The notes beneath the pieces are model-generated. The model did no database searches and was not told where the DNA came from. It saw only the letters and a list, made by a program, of their open reading frames with translations. DNA of 6,377 nucleotides from Treponema sp. Lineage in GTDB: Bacteria; Spirochaetota; Spirochaetia; Treponematales; Treponemataceae. Below are positions 1-6,135 of this stretch, piece after piece (positions within the stretch are counted from its first letter, which is position 1; each line of letters begins with the position of its first letter). The stretch covers positions 1 through 6,377 of the forward strand of contig JAEDDW010000094.1 of the NCBI GenBank assembly GCA_016293645.1, written 5' to 3'. Position numbers and translations under genes: made by a program.

Positions 1-146
1 TGGGCGATTAGGATCGGTGAGCCTGTCGAACCGTCGATAGTCTATGGGCCCTTCGACTGGGCTCAGGGATCCTTCGACTGCGCTCAGGGCCCTTCGACTG
101 GGCTCAGGGACCCTAATTACGTTGGGGGATTCTTGAACGCTATGGA
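1..146. repeat. GC-rich repeat cluster after thiC: three direct copies and one inverted copy
   Basis: Three near-identical 19-nt units, CCTTCGACTGGGCTCAGGG, lie at 50-68, 71-89 (one mismatch) and 91-109, spaced 21 and 20 nt apart. A related inverted copy, GGTGAGCCTGTCGAACC, lies at 16-32. It can pair with the first direct copy: GGATC 11-15 with GATCC 68-72, TGAGCC 18-23 with GGCTCA 60-65, and GTCGAA 25-30 with TTCGAC 52-57, leaving a loop of about 21 nt. From memory, TTCGAC...GCTCA elements are scattered between genes in many bacterial genomes, so this is probably a dispersed palindromic repeat family. It lies just past the thiC stop codon. There is no T-rich tail on the minus strand, so it does not look like a standard intrinsic terminator. 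I see no coding sequence here. Confidence 0.8.
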
Positions 147-1451
147 TTACAGGATATCTACGTGCTCGCCGGCGAGGGCTTTGTTCATGCTGCGTACTGC
201 GCAGAACTTTCCGCACATCGAGCAGGTGTCGTCGTGTTCCGGTGCACGGCTGTCTCGGATTGCTTTTGCAGTTTCTGGATCCAGCGCACATTCCCACTGA
301 GCCTCCCAGTCAAGTTTTCGTCTTGCATCCGCCATTTTGTTGTCCATGTCCATTGCACCACGGACGCCCTTTGCAATGTCTGCTGCATGGGCTGCGATTT
401 TGCTTGCGATGATTCCCTGCTTTACATCATCTACGTTTGGAAGTGCAAGGTGTTCTGCCGGAGTCACATAACAGAGGAATGCGGCTCCGTTCTGTGCTGC
501 GATTGCTCCACCGATTGCTGAAGTGATGTGGTCGTATCCTGGTGCTATGTCCGTAACAAGAGGGCCGAGAACATAGAATGGCGCTCCCATGCAGATTGTC
601 TGCTGGATCTTCATGTTGGCTGCAATCTGGTCCATCGGCATGTGTCCCGGTCCTTCGACCATTACCTGAACATCTTTTGCCCATGCTCGTTTTGTAAGTT
701 CTCCAAGGCGCACAAGTTCTTCAATCTGGCAGACGTCGGAAGCATCAGCAAGACAGCCTGGACGGCAAGCATCACCCAGAGAAATTGTCACATCGTGTTT
801 ACGGCAGATGTCGAGAATTTCATCATAATATTCGTAGAATGGATTTTCATTTCCTGTCATTGTCATCCATGCAAAGACAAGGGAACCGCCACGGCTTACG
901 ATGTTCATCTTGCGCTTGTGTTTCTTTATCTGGTCGATTGTGTGTCTTGTGATTCCGCAGTGGAGTGTAACAAAGTCAACGCCGTCTTCTGCGTGGAGGC
1001 GTACAACATCGATGAAGTCCTTTGCCGTCAAAGTCGCAAGGTCGCGCTTGTAATGGATCACGCTGTCATATACAGGAACAGTTCCGATCATAGCCTTGCA
1101 TTCGCTTGTTAGCTTTCTGCGGAATGGGATTGTGTCTCCGTGGCTTGAAAGATCCATGATGGCTTCCGCTCCCATTTCAACGGCTGCGTTTACTTTTGCC
1201 ATCTCAACATCATAGTCCTTGCAGTCGCGGCTGATTCCAAGGTTCACGTTGATCTTTGTCCTGAGCATTGAACCGACTCCTTCAGGATCAAGACACTTGT
1301 GGTGCTTGTTTGCACAGATTGCAACTTTTCCTGAGGCAACCAGAGGCATGAGTTCCTCAACGCTCATCTTTTCTTTTGCCGCTACGATTTTTATCTGTTC
1401 TGTGACAATGCCGCGTTTTGCAGCGTCCATCTGTGTTGTGTACTGTTCCAT
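147..1451 (-). CDS. thiC: Phosphomethylpyrimidine synthase ThiC (short form)
   Basis: This 434-residue cytoplasmic radical-SAM enzyme converts aminoimidazole ribotide (AIR) to HMP-phosphate, the pyrimidine half of thiamine. Family blocks visible include SRGGS near 186-190, LGDACRPG near 225-232, EGPGH near 266-270 (a conserved metal/substrate region), TDIAPGYDHIT near 300-310 and CYVTPAEHL near 327-335. The C-terminal cluster-binding cysteines are C410, C413 and C417. Their spacing is CX2CX3C, one residue tighter than the CX2CX4C of the long enterobacterial type. The protein lacks the N-terminal extension of the roughly 600-residue forms and matches the short ThiC found in many anaerobes. The ATG start is supported by AGAGG about six bases upstream, inside the end of thiD. 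The gap from the thiD stop is 1 nt, suggesting coupled translation. It is the last gene of the operon, and no clear terminator follows. Confidence 0.97.
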   Translation of the reverse strand: MEQYTTQMDAAKRGIVTEQIKIVAAKEKMSVEELMPLVASGKVAICANKHHKCLDPEGVGSMLRTKINVNLGISRDCKDYDVEMAKVNAAVEMGAEAIMDLSSHGDTIPFRRKLTSECKAMIGTVPVYDSVIHYKRDLATLTAKDFIDVVRLHAEDGVDFVTLHCGITRHTIDQIKKHKRKMNIVSRGGSLVFAWMTMTGNENPFYEYYDEILDICRKHDVTISLGDACRPGCLADASDVCQIEELVRLGELTKRAWAKDVQVMVEGPGHMPMDQIAANMKIQQTICMGAPFYVLGPLVTDIAPGYDHITSAIGGAIAAQNGAAFLCYVTPAEHLALPNVDDVKQGIIASKIAAHAADIAKGVRGAMDMDNKMADARRKLDWEAQWECALDPETAKAIRDSRAPEHDDTCSMCGKFCAVRSMNKALAGEHVDIL

Positions 1452-1452
1452 T

Positions 1453-2241
1453 CTATTCCTCTGAAAATTTGTAGTTGTGCATCAGTGGGCCTGAACCTTT
1501 CCCAAGATCAAGTCCTGCTTTCAGACATTCTGTAAGATATTTTTTTGCCGAGTTTATGGCGCATTCAATGGGTTCGCCTTTTGCAAGATGACTTGCGATT
1601 GCGCTTGAGAGTGTGCAGCCGGTTCCGTGTGTATTGGAATTTTCTATGCGTTCCTGTGGAAACCAAAGAAATTTTCCGTCAGTATAGAGGACGTCGTTTG
1701 CATCGTTGATGCTGTGTCCGCCTTTTACAAGAACGGCAGTTTTGAACTTTTCACTGATGTGTTTTGCAGCATATACCATCTGCTCTTCGGTTTCGATTTT
1801 CATTCCGCTTAGAATTTCTGATTCCGGAATATTTGGCGTTATCAGTGTCGCAAGGGGAATGAGATTTTCCTTGAGGATTTCAATGGCATCTTCGCTTATG
1901 AGTTTTGCTCCGCTTGTGGCAACCATCACCGGATCGAGTACAATGTTTTTTGCGCCATACTCCTTAAGTTTTCGTGAGATGATCTCAATGAGTTTCCTGT
2001 TTGATACCATTCCGATTTTTACCGCATCCGGAACTATGTCGGCGAATATTGCATCTATCTGATCTTCAAGAAATTCCGGTGAGCTTTCCTGTATTGATTT
2101 TACTCCAAGGGTGTTCTGTGCAGTCATTGCCGTGATTGCGGTCATGGCGTAGCAACCGTTGCATGTGATGGATTTTATGTCAGCCTGAATTCCAGCGCCT
2201 CCGATGGAATCACTTCCTGCGATGGTCAGAACGCTCTTCAT
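1453..2241 (-). CDS. thiD: Hydroxymethylpyrimidine/phosphomethylpyrimidine kinase ThiD
   Basis: This 262-residue ribokinase-fold enzyme phosphorylates HMP to HMP-P and then HMP-PP, the pyrimidine donor for ThiE. Diagnostic features are the N-terminal AGSDSIGGAGIQAD block (residues 8-21), LDPVMVATSG (102-111), TPNIPE (135-140), KGGH (173-176) and the catalytic anion-hole segment NTHGTGCTLSSAIA (203-216), with C209 in the GTGC motif. Length is typical for a stand-alone ThiD, and there is no ThiE or TenA fusion. The start codon overlaps the stop of the upstream HAD gene as ATGA, and GGGAGG about seven bases upstream is a strong ribosome binding site, so this start is secure. Downstream it makes HMP-PP from the HMP-P that ThiC produces, and it can also use salvaged HMP. 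Confidence 0.97.
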   Translation of the reverse strand: MKSVLTIAGSDSIGGAGIQADIKSITCNGCYAMTAITAMTAQNTLGVKSIQESSPEFLEDQIDAIFADIVPDAVKIGMVSNRKLIEIISRKLKEYGAKNIVLDPVMVATSGAKLISEDAIEILKENLIPLATLITPNIPESEILSGMKIETEEQMVYAAKHISEKFKTAVLVKGGHSINDANDVLYTDGKFLWFPQERIENSNTHGTGCTLSSAIASHLAKGEPIECAINSAKKYLTECLKAGLDLGKGSGPLMHNYKFSEE

Positions 2242-2840
2242 CTGATTGCCTCCCAGCTGTAGTCAGCTATTTTTTCTATCTCTGAAAAATTTTCCTGAAT
2301 GTCCCTTACGACGACAGTTTTAAGTCCCATTTTTTTTGCAGTTTCTATGGCGTGAATTCCGTCTTCGAATACGAAAGTTTCATGAGGTTTTGTTCCAAGT
2401 TTTTCCAGACATTGGTTGAAAAGATCCGGGGTGTTTTTATCGCCTGTATAGATTCCGGAAAAATATTTCATGAGGTCAAGCCGTTCAAAGGCACCTTTTA
2501 TCAGTTTCTGTTCTCCGCTGGAAGCAATGACCATGGGAATGTTTTTTTCTTTCAGCTTCATGATGTAGTCCATCATGCCTTCCTTGACCTGAGCTTTTGT
2601 GAAATAAAAGTCTGCGGCGCAATCTATGACGCCCTGTTTTATCTCTGTCTCACTCAGGCCCAGGAAATATTTTTCTTTCATGTAGGATGCCACCACGTCG
2701 ATTGTTGCGGAAAGAAATTTTCTGTCGATGTCTTCCTGGGTATGGATCCCGAGGGTTGCAAGGTAGTTTTTTGCAAGATGGGCCCACATGTTCATTGTGT
2801 CAAGGATTGTTCCGTCCACATCAAAAATCGCGGCCTTCAT
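2238..2840 (-). CDS. HAD-family phosphatase in the thiamine operon (candidate thiamine-phosphate phosphatase)
   Basis: This is a 200-residue HAD-superfamily hydrolase of the subfamily IA type. Motif I is FDVDGT (residues 6-11; nucleophile D7 and acid/base D9), motif II is VIASSG (S108), the motif III lysine is probably K135 in TGDK, and motif IV is FEDG (E159, D160). A helical cap domain lies between motifs I and II. All catalytic residues are present, so it should be an active phosphatase or phosphomutase; the substrate cannot be read from the sequence. Its place between thiE and thiD suggests dephosphorylation of ThMP or HMP-P, which is inference. An ATG 12 codons upstream (2876) is open, but the extra residues are encoded by a heptamer repeat and the HAD fold begins directly at the 2840 ATG. 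Neither start has a clear Shine-Dalgarno sequence, so the start is uncertain. The 3' end overlaps thiD by 4 nt. Confidence 0.88.
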   Translation of the reverse strand: MKAAIFDVDGTILDTMNMWAHLAKNYLATLGIHTQEDIDRKFLSATIDVVASYMKEKYFLGLSETEIKQGVIDCAADFYFTKAQVKEGMMDYIMKLKEKNIPMVIASSGEQKLIKGAFERLDLMKYFSGIYTGDKNTPDLFNQCLEKLGTKPHETFVFEDGIHAIETAKKMGLKTVVVRDIQENFSEIEKIADYSWEAIR

Positions 2841-2846
2841 CAATGT

Positions 2847-2888
2847 GCAATCTGTGATTCGTGATTCGCAGTTCATAGCTTATGATTC
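2847..2888. repeat. Degenerate heptanucleotide tandem repeat between thiE and the HAD gene
   Basis: Read on the plus strand, the gap divides into six consecutive 7-mers: GCAATCT, GTGATTC, GTGATTC, GCAGTTC, ATAGCTT and ATGATTC. Two are identical and the others share the pattern with substitutions. The array fills most of the 58-nt gap between the thiE stop and the HAD ATG, the only loose junction after the thiamine-binding-protein gene. Heptameric short tandem repeats are known between genes in several bacterial groups. Whether this one is part of a dispersed family here cannot be seen from one window. Confidence 0.6.
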
Positions 2889-2898
2889 AAAGTCAATG

Positions 2899-3534
2899 TC
2901 ATGAGTCCAACATTGCCGAAGTTTCCGCATGAAGAGTCCTGCATGCTTCCTCAATGTTTTTCTGTGCGAAGATTGCGCTGATCACGCTGATGCCGGCAAA
3001 TCCAAGCCCTTTAAGCATCTTTATGTTGTCCTTTGTGATTCCGCCGATTGCGACAACGGGTATTTTTACTGCTGAACAGATGTCGCGGCATAGTTCGTGT
3101 GGGAGTACCCAGCAGTCGTCCTTTGATCCTGTCGGGAACACGGCGCCAACCCCAAGATAGTCGGCCCCCATTTTCTCCGCAAGGATCGCTTCCTCAACGG
3201 TCTGCGTGGAAACCCCAAGGATCTTGTCGGGGCCGATCAAGGCGCGCACGTCCTGGGCTACCATGTCGTTCTGACCAACGTGTACACCGTCGGCGCCGAC
3301 TTTCACAGCCAGCTGCACGTTGTCGTTGATGATGAACGGTATCTTGTATCTTTCACAAAGTGATTTTATTTCCACAGCTTCTTTATAGAAGTTTTCTTCA
3401 TCGAGATCTTTCTCACGAAGCTGGAGCATTGTTGTTCCGCCTTTGAGAGCAAGTTCAACATCGTCTGCAAGGTTGCGTCCGTCAAGCCAGTAGCGGTCTG
3501 TGATTCCATATAAAAGCAAATCTTCTTTCTTCAT
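2899..3534 (-). CDS. thiE: Thiamine-phosphate synthase ThiE
   Basis: This 211-residue TIM-barrel enzyme condenses HMP-PP with thiazole phosphate (HET-P) to give thiamine phosphate and pyrophosphate. Conserved family segments in order are YGITDR (9-14), QLREK (38-42), FIINDN (67-72), GVHVGQND (83-90), GVGAVFPTGSK (128-138, the pyrophosphate-binding loop, usually PTxTK), AIGGI (162-166) and SVISAI (183-188). The length is normal. The start ATG follows the stop of the thiamine-binding gene after a single base, so it is probably translated by coupling; the purine-rich GGGGAAATAAG just upstream is a weak ribosome binding site. The middle of the gene (roughly 3121-3300) is clearly GC-richer than its neighbours: by hand count 110 of 180 bases are G or C. 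Confidence 0.97.
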   Translation of the reverse strand: MKKEDLLLYGITDRYWLDGRNLADDVELALKGGTTMLQLREKDLDEENFYKEAVEIKSLCERYKIPFIINDNVQLAVKVGADGVHVGQNDMVAQDVRALIGPDKILGVSTQTVEEAILAEKMGADYLGVGAVFPTGSKDDCWVLPHELCRDICSAVKIPVVAIGGITKDNIKMLKGLGFAGISVISAIFAQKNIEEACRTLHAETSAMLDS

Positions 3535-3535
3535 C

Positions 3536-3835
3536 TTATTTCCCCAGCTGTTCGTTGAGCCTTTCGATTTTTCCTTCCATGGTGTTCGTGTAGCCAGGAC
3601 GGATGTCCGCCTTTAGAATTACTTCTGTGCGTATTCCTTTCTCCGCAAGAACCATCGTGGCATCCTTTACGCACTTCATTACTTCATCCCATTCACCTTC
3701 GATCTCCGTGAACATGGAACAGGTTTTATATTTGAGCCCTGAATCTGCGATTACTTTGCATGCCTCGGCTACGTGGGCGCTCAGTTCGTCTCCAACACCG
3801 AATGGTGCGATTGCAACTGCTATCAATGTGTTCAT
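3536..3835 (-). CDS. Thiamine-binding protein of the MTH1187/YkoF-like family
   Basis: This 99-residue protein matches the small ferredoxin-like-fold family called MTH1187 or thiamine-binding protein (Pfam Thiamine_BP). Visible hallmarks are the opening strand LIAVAIAPFGVG (4-15), the central SMFTEIEGEWDEVM (40-53) and the late KADIRPG (75-81). Members such as Bacillus YkoF and Thermotoga TM0486 bind thiamine or its pyrimidine moiety without a known catalytic role. A role as a cytoplasmic thiamine/HMP carrier or buffer is therefore inference, though its place inside a TPP-riboswitch operon supports it. It has no signal peptide or membrane segment. The ATG is set by GGAG six bases upstream, and the gene begins 12 nt after the thiM stop. 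Its stop is 1 nt before thiE. Confidence 0.9.
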   Translation of the reverse strand: MNTLIAVAIAPFGVGDELSAHVAEACKVIADSGLKYKTCSMFTEIEGEWDEVMKCVKDATMVLAEKGIRTEVILKADIRPGYTNTMEGKIERLNEQLGK

Positions 3836-3847
3836 GTCTAACTCCGG

Positions 3848-4672
3848 TTATATGATCTCAATGTCTGAGTTTTTGATTCCCCTTGAGGAAACAAGGTAGA
3901 GCTGGTCAAGGAATTTTGTCTGGAAAGTTCCAGGGCCCTTTGATTTCTTTTCTGCCTTAATGGAAGCTTCATTGTAAAGAATTGTTGCGGTGAGGGCAGC
4001 GATGAAAGGTGTCGTTACATTTCCGTAGACAGCACACACTCCGCCAAGAGAGCAACCTGCGCCCGTGATCATCGGAAGGAATGCAGAACCTCCGTGGCAG
4101 AGGACTGAGGTAGTTCCGTCTGTGACAAGATCGACTTTTCCGCTGACTGCAACTGCGCCGCCTGTGAAATTTGCAATGGCGACTGCTGCATCTTTTGCCG
4201 ACATTACTTCGTCAGTACTGTCTACTCCGCGGACTGAGCTTTCCCTTTTTTCAATGAGTTCCCAAAGGGAAGCAAGGGCGATCACTTCGCTGGCATTTGC
4301 ACGGATGATCTTTGGCTTGCATTCCTTGAACTGCTTGAGAATGTTTTCGCGCTGCTCGCCGATTCCGATTCCAACGGGATCAAGAACCCAGTTGTTGCCG
4401 CATTCAACACAGGCCTTTGCAGTGCGTGGAAGTGTTTCCGGATAGCAGGTGAACTGTGTTCCCATGTTGATGTACATTGACTTGCTGACTTTTGCCATCA
4501 TCTCACCTTCGTCGGCAAGATAGACCATGGCTGCAGAACCTCCGCAGGCAAGCTGTGCGTTTGCTACGAAATTGATTGTAACTGTGTTTGTGATTGACGG
4601 TGCAAGGGGATTGCCTTTGCGCACCGCGTCCAATGCGGAATTCACTTCCGCAAGAAGGGTGTTTTTGTTCAT
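3848..4672 (-). CDS. thiM: Hydroxyethylthiazole kinase ThiM
   Basis: This 274-residue ribokinase-like enzyme phosphorylates the thiazole alcohol HET to HET-P, a salvage route to the thiazole half of thiamine. Family features are SITNTVTINFVANAQLACGG (26-45, substrate pocket), LDPVGIG (97-103), the NxxE segment RANASEV (124-130), the catalytic GAGCSLGG (204-211, with C207) and GPGTFQTKFLDQLY near the C-terminus (246-259). The length is typical. The reading frame is open to an ATG at 4711, but that lies inside the riboswitch. The ATG at 4672 has the Shine-Dalgarno AGGGAG six bases upstream and begins the conserved protein, so it is the true start. It is the first gene of the riboswitch-controlled operon. 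Confidence 0.97.
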   Translation of the reverse strand: MNKNTLLAEVNSALDAVRKGNPLAPSITNTVTINFVANAQLACGGSAAMVYLADEGEMMAKVSKSMYINMGTQFTCYPETLPRTAKACVECGNNWVLDPVGIGIGEQRENILKQFKECKPKIIRANASEVIALASLWELIEKRESSVRGVDSTDEVMSAKDAAVAIANFTGGAVAVSGKVDLVTDGTTSVLCHGGSAFLPMITGAGCSLGGVCAVYGNVTTPFIAALTATILYNEASIKAEKKSKGPGTFQTKFLDQLYLVSSRGIKNSDIEII

Positions 4673-4768
4673 GATGTTCTCCCTACGCTGGTATTGTCCA
4701 GACAGGTTCAAAGGGTCAAGGTTGACAACCTACTCTCAGCCGGATAGTTCCAGCTCCCCCATTTGTTG
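4673..4768 (-). promoter_or_regulatory. TPP riboswitch (THI element) upstream of thiM
   Basis: The minus strand carries the conserved landmarks in order: GGGGGAGC (4760-4753), P3 formed by CUGG/CCGG, the pyrimidine-binding GCUGAGA (4740-4734), a variable hairpin AGGUU/AACCU (4731-4719), GACCCUUUGAACCUG (4717-4703), P5 CUGG (4701-4698) with CCAG (4691-4688), and the terminal CAGCGUAGGGA (4690-4680). The aptamer ends only a few bases from the thiM ATG. There is no terminator hairpin with a U-run between aptamer and gene, so control is probably at translation. The outer P1 helix looks weak or absent. Confidence 0.96.
4679..4684 (-). promoter_or_regulatory. thiM Shine-Dalgarno sequence embedded in the riboswitch 3' end
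   Basis: AGGGAG is the only ribosome binding site for thiM, six bases before the ATG. Its first three bases, AGG (4684-4682), are also the 3' strand of aptamer helix P4, pairing with CCU (4706-4704). Ligand-stabilised folding should therefore hide the site directly without a separate expression platform. Confidence 0.8.
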
Positions 4769-4774
4769 ACTGCA

Positions 4775-4803
4775 ATTCTATTTCAAATCGCTGACTTTGT
4801 CAT
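4775..4803 (-). promoter_or_regulatory. Candidate sigma-70-type promoter for the thi operon
   Basis: On the minus strand, ATGACA (4803-4798, 5 of 6 to TTGACA) is followed after exactly 17 bases by TAGAAT (4780-4775, 5 of 6 to TATAAT). The -35 box lies in the last MATE codons and the -10 box just after the MATE stop. Transcription would start near 4768-4766, immediately at the 5' edge of the riboswitch, which fits its position well. Confidence 0.6.
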
Positions 4804-6129
4804 CCATATTTTTGACTTCCATCTAAGAATCATGAGCACGGAACGGAAACATTCGTCGCATGCCATGGCCACAACGATTCCAAAAAATCCCATGTGGAGA
4901 ATCCTGCTGAATACAAAGGCAAGTCCAAAGGAAATTACCCAGTTGGAAAAGATTCCGGCTTTGACAGGAAAGTGAATGTCACCTGCTGCCATAAGCGATG
5001 GAATGAATGCGACATTTATGGCTCGTCCCGTTTCAAGGAAAAATGAGATTGGCATTATTGAAATCAGGATGTATTTGACCTCATAGTCGGTCGTGAAAAT
5101 TCCAATTATCTGGCGGCGTGTTATGAAAGTAAAAAGTGCAAGACTCAGACTGAATGCAGTTCCGATCGCTGCATATTCCCACAGCTTCTTATAAGCAATG
5201 TCGTGAAGGCCGGCTCCGCAGTAATGACCAGTCTTGATCTGTGCCGCGCTGCCAATGGAGATTGCTATCATGTAGATGAAGCGGAGGATTGTTCCAAAAT
5301 ATGTGAAGGCCGCAATGGATGCTGTTCCGTAGAAGGTGATCAGAACCATTACCGCCATCTGTGCCAGGTTCCATGAAATGCTTTCTCCTGCAGTCGGAAT
5401 TCCGATCTTGAGGATCTGCTTCCATTCCGTTTTTACTATCTTGAAAGGTTTTGCGATTGAATACTTTGTGTCGCTCAATGAGAAAACTTTTGCAGAAAGA
5501 ACAATGGCGCCGACGGCCTGTGCTGCTACTGTAGATACAGCAACTCCCTTTACTCCATAAACCGGCAGTCCGAACCATCCGTAGAGTGCGATTGCATTTC
5601 CAAGGATGTTTATGAAATTTGCGCATGCGTTTACGATCATGGCTGTTCTTGTGTGGCCGTAGCTTCTTAGGATTGTGGACTGAATCATGGAAATTCCGCA
5701 AAAGAAGCAGAATGCGGAATATATGATGATGTATTCCGTTGCATACTGGCGGACTTCTTCATCAAGAGTGTAGTGTTTCAGTATCTGCGGAACTGCCGTT
5801 GCGAATGCGGTACCGATGATGATTGCAAAAAATATGATCATCTGGAGGCATGTGCGTGAAAGGGCTTTTGCACGTTCGAACTGTTTTCCGCCAAGAAGGT
5901 TTGTAAGGGAAATTGTAGCTCCGCTTGGAATGACCTGCATGAATGTTATGAGGAACCAGGTGTACTGTGTCATGAGTCCTACAGCCGCTACTGCACTGTC
6001 GGAGTATCCCGAAAGCATGAAGATGTCCACGCTGGAGAAGGCTAGAAAGAGAAGGTTTTCTATTACGATTGGATATGCGATTTTGATGAGAGATGTGTTT
6101 GTTACGTCGATTTGTTTTGTTCCTGACAT
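4783..6129 (-). CDS. MATE-family multidrug/sodium (or proton) antiporter
   Basis: This 448-residue inner-membrane transporter has about twelve hydrophobic segments arranged as two homologous six-helix halves, the second starting near residue 243 (GIPTAGESISW). Family-like segments include SVDIFMLSGYSDSAVAAVGL (33-52), the loop GGKQFERAKAL (80-90), a matching loop AAQIKTGHYCGAG (295-307) in the second half, and the C-terminal DECFRSVLMILRWKSKIW (425-442). MATE proteins export cationic drugs or metabolites in exchange for Na+ or H+; the substrate here is unknown. The ATG at 6129 has AAGAGG about six bases upstream. A longer frame from a TTG at 6159 has no ribosome binding site and overlaps the promoter. 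The gene stops 110 nt before thiM with no terminator, so read-through into the thi operon is possible. It is not itself under the riboswitch. Confidence 0.93.
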   Translation of the reverse strand: MSGTKQIDVTNTSLIKIAYPIVIENLLFLAFSSVDIFMLSGYSDSAVAAVGLMTQYTWFLITFMQVIPSGATISLTNLLGGKQFERAKALSRTCLQMIIFFAIIIGTAFATAVPQILKHYTLDEEVRQYATEYIIIYSAFCFFCGISMIQSTILRSYGHTRTAMIVNACANFINILGNAIALYGWFGLPVYGVKGVAVSTVAAQAVGAIVLSAKVFSLSDTKYSIAKPFKIVKTEWKQILKIGIPTAGESISWNLAQMAVMVLITFYGTASIAAFTYFGTILRFIYMIAISIGSAAQIKTGHYCGAGLHDIAYKKLWEYAAIGTAFSLSLALFTFITRRQIIGIFTTDYEVKYILISIMPISFFLETGRAINVAFIPSLMAAGDIHFPVKAGIFSNWVISFGLAFVFSRILHMGFFGIVVAMACDECFRSVLMILRWKSKIWMTKSAI

Positions 6130-6135
6130 AAATAT

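Noticed and set aside
50..109. A CRISPR array at the left edge
   Set aside because: Copies are separated by only 1-2 nt, with no spacer-length unique sequence.
528..1112. A 194-residue plus-strand reading frame opposite thiC, and similar plus-strand frames elsewhere (2352-2864, 3048-3329, 4065-4445)
   Set aside because: They lie antisense to confidently identified genes, show no recognisable domain, and have residue composition typical of shadow frames.
2841..2876. A 212-residue version of the HAD protein from the ATG at 2876
   Set aside because: The extra residues are encoded by the heptamer repeat and precede the normal HAD N-terminus. There is no ribosome site to favour it, though it cannot be fully excluded.
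4673..4711. A longer thiM starting at an ATG at 4711
   Set aside because: The extra 13 codons lie in the conserved 3' part of the TPP riboswitch. The ATG at 4672 has AGGGAG at correct spacing and starts the conserved protein.
5189..5701. A 170-residue minus-strand frame inside the MATE gene
   Set aside because: It is out of frame with the MATE gene, rich in Arg/His/Ser as expected of a shifted frame, and has no recognisable motif.
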